From assembly GCA_018660265.1 (NCBI GenBank), contig JABJKS010000096.1, positions 1-32,647 on the forward strand: a stretch of DNA of 32,647 nucleotides, given 5' to 3'. Below the pieces are notes generated by a model, which saw only the letters and a program-made list of their open reading frames with translations, was not told where the DNA came from and did no database searches. Made by a program: the position numbers and the translations under genes. The stretch is from Rhodospirillaceae bacterium. GTDB taxonomy: Bacteria > Pseudomonadota > Alphaproteobacteria > GCA-2731375. Shown piece by piece: positions 7,621 through 15,497 of the stretch (position 1 is its first letter; each line of letters begins with the position of its first letter).

Positions 7621-8940
7621 ATGCAGAAGCGCGTCATCGGCTGCGGCGCCGGGTTTGCCGGGGACCGGACCGATCCGGCAGTGTTGCTGGCCGCTTCCGG
7701 GATGGTCGATGCCATCGGGCTGGAGTGCCTGGCGGAGCGGACCTTGGTGCCGGGATTGCGGTCACGCAAAGCGGACCCGGAGGCCGGGGCCGATCCACGG
7801 CTGAAGCGGCGGTTGACGCCGTTGCTGCCTGCCGCGAAGGCCAATAACTGCCGCATCATTTCGAACCTGGGCGCGGCAAATCCGCGTGCCGCCGGGCGGC
7901 AAATCGCGCAGCTGGCGTCTGAAACCGGCTGTTCCGGCCTGCGAATTGCCGCCATCATCGGTGACGACGTTATGACGCTGTCCGATCATGTGGACTGGCA
8001 GGAACCGATTGACGGTACCCTTCTGGGCGCCCATGCTTATCTCGGCGCAGAGGCGATGCGTGAAGCGGTGATGGACAACGCCGACGTGATCGTCACTGGT
8101 CGCGTAGCAGATTCCGCCCTGTTTTCGGCCGAATTGCTGCCGATCCTGCCGGAAGGCGACCTGGATCCATTGGCCGGGGCGACGACCATCGGGCATCTGC
8201 TGGAATGTTCCGGCCAGGTCACCGGTGGTAATTTCGAGATGCCCGACGGGTCCAGTCTGTCGGCCCAGGAATTCGCCCATCTCGGCTTTCCGCTGGCTCA
8301 TGTCTACGAGGACGGCAGCGCCGAGATTGAGCTGCTGGACGGCGCGCCGGGGCGGGTCGACATCCTGACCTGTACCCTGCAGCTTTTGTACGAAGTGCAC
8401 GACCCGTCAGCCTATATCACCCCGGATGCAACGCTGGACTTCACCGGCGTCCGGTTCGAGGAAGTTGGGCATAACCGGGTGCGCGTCACCGGCGCAAAAG
8501 CGCGTGGCAAGCCCACGCTTTTAAAAGTCTCAGGCTTCGTTGAACAGCCGGGCTTTATCGTCGATATCGAGATCGGCTATGCCGGCACCTATGCGCTACG
8601 CCGCGGCCAGGTTTCCGCCGATGCGCTGCGCCTGCGGTTGGAGAATATGTTCAAGCCCGAGGATGTGCGCATCGACCTGGTCGGCGTGGATTCGACGCTC
8701 GGCGCCTCCTCCCTGCCTGCGCCCAACCGGATGCCGGAAGTGCGGGTGCATGTATCCGCTCGTTGCCCGGACGCGGAAACCGCGATGATCGTCGAGGACG
8801 AGGTCTATTCACTTACCCTGTCCGGCCCCGCCGGCGGCGGCAGCGTGCGCAGCGAGCGGCGGCCGAGCCTTGCTGTGGTGGATGGCTTCATCGACCGTGA
8901 ACTGGTCAAGACCCGCACGGAATGGAGTGTCGCGCCATGA
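7621..8940 (+). CDS. AtuA-family protein (DUF1446, acyclic terpene utilisation)
   Basis: This 439-residue protein has the DUF1446/AtuA signature. It begins with RVIGCGAGFAGDRTDP (about 4-19), followed by ISNLGAANP (about 80-88) and a region around DNADVIVTGRVADSALF (about 152-168). AtuA is required for growth on acyclic terpenes such as citronellol in Pseudomonas, but its reaction is not established. Family members often carry an extra C-terminal domain of about 100 residues. Here that domain is a separate overlapping gene, so the split is real rather than a truncation. The genes for HyuA and HyuB follow closely. A likely role is in CoA-ester or hydroxy-acid catabolism; the substrate is unknown. 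The start is supported by a purine-rich site ending about 11 bases before the ATG. Confidence 0.85.
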   Translation: MQKRVIGCGAGFAGDRTDPAVLLAASGMVDAIGLECLAERTLVPGLRSRKADPEAGADPRLKRRLTPLLPAAKANNCRIISNLGAANPRAAGRQIAQLASETGCSGLRIAAIIGDDVMTLSDHVDWQEPIDGTLLGAHAYLGAEAMREAVMDNADVIVTGRVADSALFSAELLPILPEGDLDPLAGATTIGHLLECSGQVTGGNFEMPDGSSLSAQEFAHLGFPLAHVYEDGSAEIELLDGAPGRVDILTCTLQLLYEVHDPSAYITPDATLDFTGVRFEEVGHNRVRVTGAKARGKPTLLKVSGFVEQPGFIVDIEIGYAGTYALRRGQVSADALRLRLENMFKPEDVRIDLVGVDSTLGASSLPAPNRMPEVRVHVSARCPDAETAMIVEDEVYSLTLSGPAGGGSVRSERRPSLAVVDGFIDRELVKTRTEWSVAP

Positions 8941-9245
8941 GAGTAGGATCGGTAACCATCGGGCGTTCGGGTGACAAGGGCAGCACGCTGGACCTGACGC
9001 TGGTTGCAGTGGACGACGCCGCGTGGAACTGGCTGGAACCGCGCCTGACCACTGAACGCGCGCAGCAGGAGATTTCCCGCGTCATGCCCGGCACGATCAC
9101 GCGTTATCCCGTACCGGGCCTGCGGGCGCTGAAATTCGTCATTGAAGATGCCCTGCCGGGCGGCGTCTACGCCACGCTGCATGCTGGGCTGCACTGGCAG
9201 AAAGCAGCAATTTGGGTGCTGCTGGACATGGAACTGGAAGACTAA
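8937..9245 (+). CDS. Small AtuA C-terminal-domain protein
   Basis: This 102-residue protein starts MRVGSVTIGRSGDKGSTLDL, the hallmark of the C-terminal domain found fused to many AtuA (DUF1446) proteins (the domain carries the 'ARSGDKG' motif). The ATG at 8937 overlaps the upstream stop as ATGA, which favours it over an in-frame ATG at 8922. The rest includes LPGGVYATLHAGLHWQKA-like sequence typical of the domain's end. It presumably assembles with the upstream AtuA-like chain to rebuild the two-domain protein. Its own catalytic role is unknown. Confidence 0.82.
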   Translation: MRVGSVTIGRSGDKGSTLDLTLVAVDDAAWNWLEPRLTTERAQQEISRVMPGTITRYPVPGLRALKFVIEDALPGGVYATLHAGLHWQKAAIWVLLDMELED

Positions 9246-9276
9246 GCGCGTCACAACAATTCGGGAAACATTTATC

Positions 9277-11295
9277 ATGGCCATTGTCGGTATCGATGTG
9301 GGCGGAACCTTTACTGACTTTTACTATGCGCCGCCAGACGGGCCGGCGACAATCCTGAAAGTTGCTTCAACACCGGGTGATCCTTCGGCGGGTCTGCTGC
9401 ATGCTCTCGCCGCGTCTGGTATCGCAGCCGACGACATTGCGCTGATTGTCCACGGCACGACCATCGCCACCAACGCCATGATCGAACGGCGCGGTGCGCG
9501 CTGTGCGCTGGTAACGACGCGCGGCTTCCGCGACGTGCTGGAGCTGGGACGTCGGGACCGGCCGCAGATGTACGGCATGACCGGCGAACAGCGCCCGCTG
9601 ATCCCGCGCGACCTGCGCTTCGAGGTGACAGAGCGGCTGGACGCACAGGGCAACGTGCAGACCCGGCTGGACGAGGACGAGGTCCGCGCGCTGGGCCAGG
9701 TGCTGCAAAACGAGGGCGTGGAAGCGATCGTCGTGTCGTTTCTGCACAGCTACGCCAACCCCGACCACGAACTCACCGCCGCAAGGCTGCTGGCAGAGGC
9801 AAACCCAGCGTGGGAGGTCATCCCCTCGCACGCGGTCTGCAACGAGTATTTTGAATTCGAACGCACCAGCACAGCCGCGGTGCAGGGTTACCTGCAGCCG
9901 TTGGTCGCCGGCTATGCGCGGCAACTACATGAACGGCTGGACACCGACGGCTATCCCGACAACGTACTGATCATGCAGTCGAGCGGCGGCGTGGTCCCCC
10001 TGTGGCAGGTGGCGCAACGCGCTGCCAACATCGTGCGCTCCGGCCCCGCCGCCGGGGTGATGGCCGCCGCTGCGCTGGCTGCCGAGGCGGGTTTTGACCA
10101 TGTCATCACCGGCGATATGGGCGGCACCAGCTTCGATGTCGCCGTGGTCGTTGAAGGCAAGCCGAAGGTCGCACGCACGACGAAGCTCGATTTCCGCATC
10201 GTTCTGAAATTGCCAATGATCGATGTGCACACTATCGGTGCCGGCGGCGGTAGCATCGCCGAGTTGGACCACGCAGGTATCCTGCAGGTCGGGCCGCGCA
10301 GTGCCGGTGCCGACCCGGGGCCCGCCTGCTACGGGCGCGGCGGGACACTGCCGACCGTCACCGACGCCAATGTGATGCTGGGTCGCATCGACTGGCAAAG
10401 CCCTATCGGCGTAGACGGCGAAGGTACGCTCGACCTCGACGCGGCGAAGGAAGCAGTCGGCGGACTGGGTAAGCTGCTCTCCCTCGGGCCAGAGGAAACG
10501 GCTGAAGCAATCCTTACCCTCGTCAACCACACCATGGCGGGGCGTACGCGGCTTTTATCCGTCGAACAGGGATTGGATCCCCGCGATTTCGCCTTCGTCG
10601 CCTTCGGCGGTGCCGGGCCGCTGCATGGCGCGGCGATCATGCGCGAGGTCGGGATCTCCTCAATGCTGGTGCCGCCTGAACCCGGCGTGCTCTGCGCGAC
10701 CGGCTGCGTCATCGCCGATATCCGACACGATCTGTCGCGCACCTTGGAACGCCCAGCTGAGGCATTGACGGCCGACGAAATCGACACCGTGCTGGACGGC
10801 CTGAAGCAGGAGGGCGAGGCGAAGATGCGGGCCTCCGGCGTCGCGATGGACAACCCGCGTGTCAGCTACGCGGCGGATATGTGCTACCTCGGTCAGATCC
10901 ACACACTGCGTGTCCCCGTCGAAAGCGGCGCGTCGCCAGCTCAGTTAGCGGCCGCTTTCGTGGACGCCTATCGCGGCGAATTCGGCAATGTGCTAAGCGA
11001 AATTCCGGTCATCGTCATCAGTGTGATCTGCACCGTCGCCGCGACGCCGCCTGGGCGCCCCAAGCGCCGGCCACGGGAGGCACGGCCAAGCCCGGCCAAA
11101 CCGGCGGGACACAGACCAATTTATTTCGGCGGCTGGACCGAAGCCGCCGTCTACCGCCGCGCAGACCTGCTACCCGGCATGCATTTTACGGGGCCCGCCG
11201 TCGTCGAACAATCGGACTGCACGACCATCATTGAACCCGGCATGACCGCCCGTGTCGACGGTTACGGCAACCTGCTGGTGGAGACTGCCTTATGA
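9277..11295 (+). CDS. Hydantoinase/oxoprolinase family protein, HyuA subunit (ATP-binding)
   Basis: This protein of about 672 residues belongs to the HyuA/oxoprolinase-A family, whose actin-like fold binds ATP. Visible motifs are GIDVGGTFTDF (about 5-15), VHGTTIATNAMIERRGA (about 59-75), GDMGGTSFDVAVV (about 279-291), PACYGRGG (about 348-355) and FGGAGPLHG (about 443-451). Enzymes of this family use ATP to open cyclic amides (hydantoin, 5-oxoproline) or, as acetone/acetophenone carboxylases, to carboxylate ketones. The ATG at 9277, with GGGAA about 10 bases before it, is the natural start; frames opening earlier lack homology. It overlaps hyuB by 4 bases. The C-terminal linker, about residues 580-615, is rich in Pro, Arg and Lys and less conserved than expected. 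The substrate is not determinable. Confidence 0.88.
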   Translation: MAIVGIDVGGTFTDFYYAPPDGPATILKVASTPGDPSAGLLHALAASGIAADDIALIVHGTTIATNAMIERRGARCALVTTRGFRDVLELGRRDRPQMYGMTGEQRPLIPRDLRFEVTERLDAQGNVQTRLDEDEVRALGQVLQNEGVEAIVVSFLHSYANPDHELTAARLLAEANPAWEVIPSHAVCNEYFEFERTSTAAVQGYLQPLVAGYARQLHERLDTDGYPDNVLIMQSSGGVVPLWQVAQRAANIVRSGPAAGVMAAAALAAEAGFDHVITGDMGGTSFDVAVVVEGKPKVARTTKLDFRIVLKLPMIDVHTIGAGGGSIAELDHAGILQVGPRSAGADPGPACYGRGGTLPTVTDANVMLGRIDWQSPIGVDGEGTLDLDAAKEAVGGLGKLLSLGPEETAEAILTLVNHTMAGRTRLLSVEQGLDPRDFAFVAFGGAGPLHGAAIMREVGISSMLVPPEPGVLCATGCVIADIRHDLSRTLERPAEALTADEIDTVLDGLKQEGEAKMRASGVAMDNPRVSYAADMCYLGQIHTLRVPVESGASPAQLAAAFVDAYRGEFGNVLSEIPVIVISVICTVAATPPGRPKRRPREARPSPAKPAGHRPIYFGGWTEAAVYRRADLLPGMHFTGPAVVEQSDCTTIIEPGMTARVDGYGNLLVETAL

Positions 11296-13073
11296 TCGAT
11301 CCCATCACCCTTGCCGTCATGCGCGGTGCGTTGCGCCAGATCGCCGACGAAATGGACCTGCACCTGATCCATGCTGCAATCTCGCCGATCATTTCTGAAA
11401 TGCATGACTGCGCCCATGGCGTGTTCGACGCCCGCACCGGCGAAACCATCGCCCAGGGCGGCTTCGGCCTGCCCATGTTCCTTGCCAACATGCAGTACAC
11501 GGTGCAGAACCTGTTGGAAACTGTGAAAGCCGAAGGCGGCTTTCAGCCGGGCGATATCTGGATCGTCAACGACCCCTACCTCAGCGGCTCGCACTTACAG
11601 GATGTGACCATGATCGCGCCGCATTTCGTCGATGGCGAGCTGTTTGCGCTGCTGGCCAATACGGGACACTGGATGGATATCGGCGGCAGCGCGCCGGGTG
11701 GCTGGGCCCCGCAGGCGCAGGAAATCCACCAGGAAGGCATCATTATTCCGCCGTTGCGGCTGTTCGAAGATGGCAAGCGCAATGAGTCGCTGGTCAAGAT
11801 GTTCCTCGCCAACGTGCGCCTACCCGACCAGATTGGCGGTGACATTGCCGCCATGACCCAGGTCTTCCATGTGGGACGGCGCGGGCTGGACGATCTGGTC
11901 GCCCGTTACGGCGCTGCCACGGTGCGGGAATGCATCGACGAGATGATGCTGCGCTCTGAACGACAGATGCGGGACCATATCGAGCAGATCCCCGACGGCA
12001 CCTATCATTGCACCGACTACTTCGACAATGATGGCATCGTCGACAAACCGTTGACCGTAAAGCTGGCGCTGACCGTCGATGGCTCTGAAATGCATTTCGA
12101 CTTCACCGGCACCGCGCCCGCTGCGGCCGGGCCGTTGAACATGGCGGAAACGACGACACGTTCGCTCAGCTTCGTCGCGCTGAAGCACCTCTTTCCCGAG
12201 GTGCCGGTGAACGGCGGCACCTTCCGTCCGACGCGGTTCACCGTGCCGCAGGGCTGCATACTGGCGGCGCAGTATCCCTCGCCCGTCTGCGGTTATACCG
12301 ACGTCATCAACCGCATCATCGACGTCGTATTCGGCGCGCTGTCACAGGCGGTACCGGATATCACCCCGGCCGCGCCCTTCGGCACCACTGGCGTCACGAC
12401 GGTCGCCGGGCGGCGCGAGGATGGACGCTACTACGTCGGCGTCTTCCCCTATCCGGGCGGCTATGGCGGCAGTAAGGCCAGCGACGGGCTGGTCAACGGC
12501 ACCCTGCCTAGTTCGCTTGCTGGGTTCATGTCAGTGGAAATGGCGGAACACCGCTATCCGTTGCGCTTCGAACACCTATCGATCCGCGAGGATTCCAGCG
12601 GCGCCGGCACCCATCGCGGCGGCTGCGGCACGCGGTACAGCATCACGGCCCTGGCCGACTGCCTCGTCTCCGTCCTCGGCGACCGGGTTGACCACGCCCC
12701 CTTCGGTGTCGCAGGCGGCGGTGATGCCCTGCCCAATCGGGTTCGCTTCCATACTGGCGGGCAGGAATGGACGCCGGAGATGCGCAGCAAGGCGGAAAAG
12801 GTGACGCTGACGGCAGGCGACAGCGTGCACCTGGCTTCGCCCGGCGGCGGCGGCTTTGGCGACCCACTGGACCGCGAACCGGACGCGGTGGAGCGCGACC
12901 TCGACCTTGGCTTCATCAGCTGCAGGACCGCGGAAGAGGTCTATGGCGTCGTTATCGCCAGTGAAACCCCCGTTGCCGACCGCAAACGTTACCGTCTGGA
13001 CCAAGAGGCGACCGCCCGGCGGCGCGCGGAACGGCGCGGTGAGAAGACGCCCTCGGATACCGGCTTCCGCTAA
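11292..13073 (+). CDS. Hydantoinase/oxoprolinase family protein, HyuB subunit
   Basis: This 593-residue protein is the second subunit of a HyuAB-type enzyme. Landmarks are IDPITLAVMRGALRQIADEM at the N-terminus, ISEMHDCAHGVFDA (about 34-47), NDPYLSGSHLQDV (about 93-105), LANTGHWMDIGG (about 117-128) and the C-terminal SPGGGGFGDPLDRE (about 516-529). All are standard for HyuB. Translation is probably coupled to hyuA through the ATGA overlap. A GC-rich five-base hairpin follows the stop (13074-13088) but lacks a T-run. The complex probably performs an ATP-dependent hydrolysis or carboxylation step in the catabolic pathway. The pairing with AtuA-type genes rather than a biotin carboxylase is notable. 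Confidence 0.9.
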   Translation: MIDPITLAVMRGALRQIADEMDLHLIHAAISPIISEMHDCAHGVFDARTGETIAQGGFGLPMFLANMQYTVQNLLETVKAEGGFQPGDIWIVNDPYLSGSHLQDVTMIAPHFVDGELFALLANTGHWMDIGGSAPGGWAPQAQEIHQEGIIIPPLRLFEDGKRNESLVKMFLANVRLPDQIGGDIAAMTQVFHVGRRGLDDLVARYGAATVRECIDEMMLRSERQMRDHIEQIPDGTYHCTDYFDNDGIVDKPLTVKLALTVDGSEMHFDFTGTAPAAAGPLNMAETTTRSLSFVALKHLFPEVPVNGGTFRPTRFTVPQGCILAAQYPSPVCGYTDVINRIIDVVFGALSQAVPDITPAAPFGTTGVTTVAGRREDGRYYVGVFPYPGGYGGSKASDGLVNGTLPSSLAGFMSVEMAEHRYPLRFEHLSIREDSSGAGTHRGGCGTRYSITALADCLVSVLGDRVDHAPFGVAGGGDALPNRVRFHTGGQEWTPEMRSKAEKVTLTAGDSVHLASPGGGGFGDPLDREPDAVERDLDLGFISCRTAEEVYGVVIASETPVADRKRYRLDQEATARRRAERRGEKTPSDTGFR

Positions 13074-13166
13074 GGGCCCATTTGGCCCCTAAATCAGCGA
13101 GGGGTCGCTTTCCGCCAATGCTCCGACAGCGGCGGTTGCTTTAGTAATAGGTAACTGTTGGAGAAT

Positions 13167-13202
13167 GACCCGAAGCCGACCCGAAGCCGACCCGAAGCCG
13201 AC
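13167..13202 (+). repeat. Tandem repeat, three copies of an 11-bp unit
   Basis: Three exact copies of GACCCGAAGCC (13167-13177, 13178-13188, 13189-13199) are followed by a partial fourth. They lie in the 354-base gap between hyuB and the GMC gene, which otherwise holds no recognisable gene. They could be slippage products or iterated protein-binding sites. Confidence 0.85.
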
Positions 13203-13244
13203 TTGGCAGATGTGTTCTCGGGCGCATTATTCGGGATAAGGATT

Positions 13245-13275
13245 GAGCAAGTTAATTCTTCCACTTAGCTTGCTC
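13245..13275 (+). other. Inverted repeat, weak terminator or operator candidate
   Basis: Arms GAGCAAG (13245-13251) and CTTGCTC (13269-13275) are separated by 17 bases and followed by TTTGG. The loop is long and the T-run short, so as a terminator for the hyuAB series it would be weak. An operator for the GMC gene is an alternative. Confidence 0.3.
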
Positions 13276-13433
13276 TTTGGTTCTTGGTCAGGCCAGTAGG
13301 GGTGCGTTTGACGATAGGTCCCCAAGCGCGGCGGGGACGGACAATAAAAGCAACCCGCCTGATGGCCCCCTCTGGAATGTTCCGCCTAAATCGGTTCCAA
13401 TAGCGCCACAGAGCGACGATCAAAGGGATGCAG

Positions 13434-15071
13434 ATGACCACGGACGCCGATACATATGATTTCATTGTCACCGGCGCCGGTTCCGCCGGGTGCGCTGTGG
13501 CCGGTCGACTTAGTGAGTCGGGCAAATACAGCGTGCTGTTGCTGGAAGCGGGCCCACGCGATACCAGCCCCTGGATACATATCCCGCTCGGCTATACGAA
13601 AATCTACACCAACCCAAACGTCAACTGGATGTTCGAATCCGAGCCTGAACCCAACCTCAACAACCGTACCCTCTATCAGCCCCGCGGCAAGGTTCTGGGC
13701 GGCACCTCGTCGATCAACGGCACCGTCTATATGCGCGGCACTGCCGCCGATTATGACGACTGGCGTCAACGCGGCTGCGAGGGCTGGGACTGGGACAGTG
13801 TCCTGCCCTATTTCAAAAAGGCGCAAAACCAGGAACGCGGTGCCAGCGAATTGCATGGCACCGGCGGCCCACTGCATGTCAACGATATCCCACATGAATG
13901 GCCTCTGGCGAAGGCCTGCATCGAAGCTGCCATGCAGACCGGCATTCCCTACAATCCTGATTTCAACGGTCCGCAACAGGAAGGCGCCGGATTTTACCAG
14001 TTCACTGTCAATAACCGCCGTCGTTGGAGTTCGGCCCGCGCCTATCTGGGCCCAGCGAAAGCACGCGCCAATCTGACCATCTCTACGGAATCTCACGCCC
14101 AGCGGCTGATCTTCGAGGGCAGCCGCGCAGTCGGCGTCGAATACCGCACACGGCAGGGGCTGCACACGGCGCGCGCCGCAAAGGAAATCGTCGTCTCAGG
14201 TGGCGCGTTCGGTTCGCCGCAATTATTGCAACTCTCGGGCCTCGGTCCGGCGCAATTGCTGCGTGATCTCAACATCGAAGTCGTGCGCGACATCGCCGGG
14301 GTGGGCGAAAATCTTCAGGATCATTTCAATAGTTATCTGTCCTATCGCGTCAATCAGGCAATTACCCTGAACGATATCGGCAATAGCGCCATCCGCCAGG
14401 TTTTGTCCGGCATTCGCTACGCCTTTAACCGTACGGGCCCGCTATCGGGCACCGGTATCTATGCCGGTGCCTTCGTGCGTTCCGATCTGCGATTGGAAAA
14501 CCCCGATCTGCAAATCAATATGTCGATGTGGAGTACGGAATCACGGACCCGTGACGGCATCGTGTCGCATCCTTTCCCCGCCTTCACCCTCAGCCCCGTG
14601 CATTTGCGCCCGGAAGGCCGTGGCTTCGTGCGCATAAAAACCGCAAGCGCCGACGACCAACCCGCCATCCGCTTTGACCAGCTGCGCACTGGTTACGACA
14701 AGTCGGCTATTCTGTATGGCCTGCATCTCTGTCGTCAGATCGCCGCCCAGCCGGCGCTGAAACCCTATGTGGTGGAAGAAGTCCTGCCCGGCCCGAACGT
14801 GCAAACTGATGAGGACTGGATTGAAGACACCCGCCAGCGCGGCGTGGCCAATTTCCATCCTGTCGGGACCTGCCGTATGGGTCATGGGCCCGACGCCGTG
14901 GTGGACCCGCGCTTGCGTGTACATGGGATCTCCGGGCTGCGCGTCGCAGATGCCTCGGTCATGCCCAGCATCATAGCCGGCAACACAAATGCGCCCTCAA
15001 TCATGATCGGCGAGAAATGTGCCGCCATGATGCTGGAAGACGCGAGCAGTTTGCTGAGGAGCTCTGCCTAA
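13434..15071 (+). CDS. GMC-family FAD-dependent oxidoreductase (choline dehydrogenase-like)
   Basis: This flavoprotein of 545 residues oxidises an alcohol to an aldehyde or acid, passing electrons to the respiratory chain or a carrier. The FAD-binding glycine motif is G14-x-G16-x-x-G19. It is followed by [14 protein letters not shown] (about 85-98), the signature [18 protein letters not shown] (about 255-272), and the active-site region [10 protein letters not shown] with His475. The second catalytic position lies in Asn-Thr-Asn 517-519. The ATG at 13434 is preferred over 13428 because AAAGGG (13422-13427) gives it proper spacing. The 3' end is repeated upstream at 7264-7400. The substrate is unknown; neighbours suggest a terpenoid-like or other branched alcohol, not choline, since no betaine genes are present. 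Confidence 0.9.
   Translation: MTTDADTYDFIVTGAGSAGCAVAGRLSESGKYSVLLLEAGPRDTSPWIHIPLGYTKIYTNPNVNWMFESEPEPNLNNRTLYQPRGKVLGGTSSINGTVYMRGTAADYDDWRQRGCEGWDWDSVLPYFKKAQNQERGASELHGTGGPLHVNDIPHEWPLAKACIEAAMQTGIPYNPDFNGPQQEGAGFYQFTVNNRRRWSSARAYLGPAKARANLTISTESHAQRLIFEGSRAVGVEYRTRQGLHTARAAKEIVVSGGAFGSPQLLQLSGLGPAQLLRDLNIEVVRDIAGVGENLQDHFNSYLSYRVNQAITLNDIGNSAIRQVLSGIRYAFNRTGPLSGTGIYAGAFVRSDLRLENPDLQINMSMWSTESRTRDGIVSHPFPAFTLSPVHLRPEGRGFVRIKTASADDQPAIRFDQLRTGYDKSAILYGLHLCRQIAAQPALKPYVVEEVLPGPNVQTDEDWIEDTRQRGVANFHPVGTCRMGHGPDAVVDPRLRVHGISGLRVADASVMPSIIAGNTNAPSIMIGEKCAAMMLEDASSLLRSSA
14907..15043 (+). repeat. Direct repeat (intact copy) matching 7264-7400
   Basis: This is the 137-bp segment inside the GMC gene that is duplicated at 7264-7400, in the same orientation and exactly 7,643 bases away. 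It is the presumed source, because the reading frame here is complete. Recombination between the copies would remove the AtuA, HyuA, HyuB and most of the GMC genes as one 7.6-kb circle. Confidence 0.88.
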
Positions 15072-15198
15072 ATTCTGGTCTTTGTTATTCAATAGTCAAA
15101 GTGAATTATAAAGTCAGAGATGGTTGTGGCGTTTTTCTGTAGCTTGTTAATGGTTCCCGAACAGGAGCAGCGTGGGTCGCTTATCGGTCACTCGATGC

Positions 15199-15232
15199 AA
15201 AAAGGGCCTAGCCGGCGTGCGGCTAAGCCCTT
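15199..15232 (-). terminator. Rho-independent terminator of the tRNA-Asn gene
   Basis: On the minus strand, 13-base arms (15220-15232 and 15202-15214) pair with a single G-U wobble around a five-base loop. They are followed by a run of U (plus-strand A at 15199-15203). It begins 8 bases after the tRNA 3' end, exactly where a tRNA terminator is expected. Between this and the GMC stop (15072-15198) no gene is seen. Confidence 0.88.
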
Positions 15233-15240
15233 GATGTCAT

Positions 15241-15316
15241 TGGCTCCCCGGGCAAGACTCGAACTTGCGACAAGGCGGTTAACAGCCGCCTGCTCTACCA
15301 ACTGAGCTACCGGGGA
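15241..15316 (-). tRNA. tRNA-Asn (anticodon GTT)
   Basis: This 76-base minus-strand gene folds as a standard cloverleaf. The acceptor stem TCCCCGG pairs with CCGGGGA, the discriminator is G, and the CCA is encoded (plus-strand TGG, 15241-15243). The D arm contains AGCTCAGTTGGTAGAGC. The anticodon stem GGCGG/CCGCC encloses loop CTGTTAA with anticodon GTT at 15283-15281. The T arm contains GTTCGAGTC. It reads away from the imuA operon and shares the 15317-15433 upstream region with it. Confidence 0.97.
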
Positions 15317-15433
15317 TCAGTCGGCTGGTGCAGTGAAATCTGCGCAGCGGGCGATGTTTAGCAGATACCGCGCAGGCGCGCTACCCCGGATTGATGCAAA
15401 ATTTCAGGTTCTGCTTGACTCTTTCTGAAATGA

Positions 15434-15448
15434 GAACAAAATAGGAAC
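15434..15448. promoter_or_regulatory. LexA box (GAAC-N7-GAAC) controlling imuA-imuB-dnaE2
   Basis: GAACAAAATAGGAAC is a perfect match to the direct-repeat LexA operator of Alphaproteobacteria. A -35-like TTGACT (15415-15420) lies just upstream, so bound LexA would cover the -10 region. The site is about 50 bases before the probable imuA start. This places the mutagenesis operon under SOS control. Confidence 0.9.
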
Positions 15449-15497
15449 ATATTTGAGCGATATTTGGAAATATGACCTAAAGATAGGGAAGGGTTTT

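Noticed and set aside
9142-9276. N-terminal extension of HyuA
   Set aside because: The open frame starts inside the AtuA C-terminal-domain gene and the extra residues have no family similarity; MAIVGIDVGGT at 9277 is the natural beginning.
13074-13090. Terminator hairpin after hyuB
   Set aside because: The stem has only five pairs and is not followed by a T-run.
15241-15316. tRNA-Asn as an integration site of a mobile element
   Set aside because: No second copy of the tRNA 3' end, integrase or transposase is found in the window, and the flanking genes are ordinary chromosomal ones.
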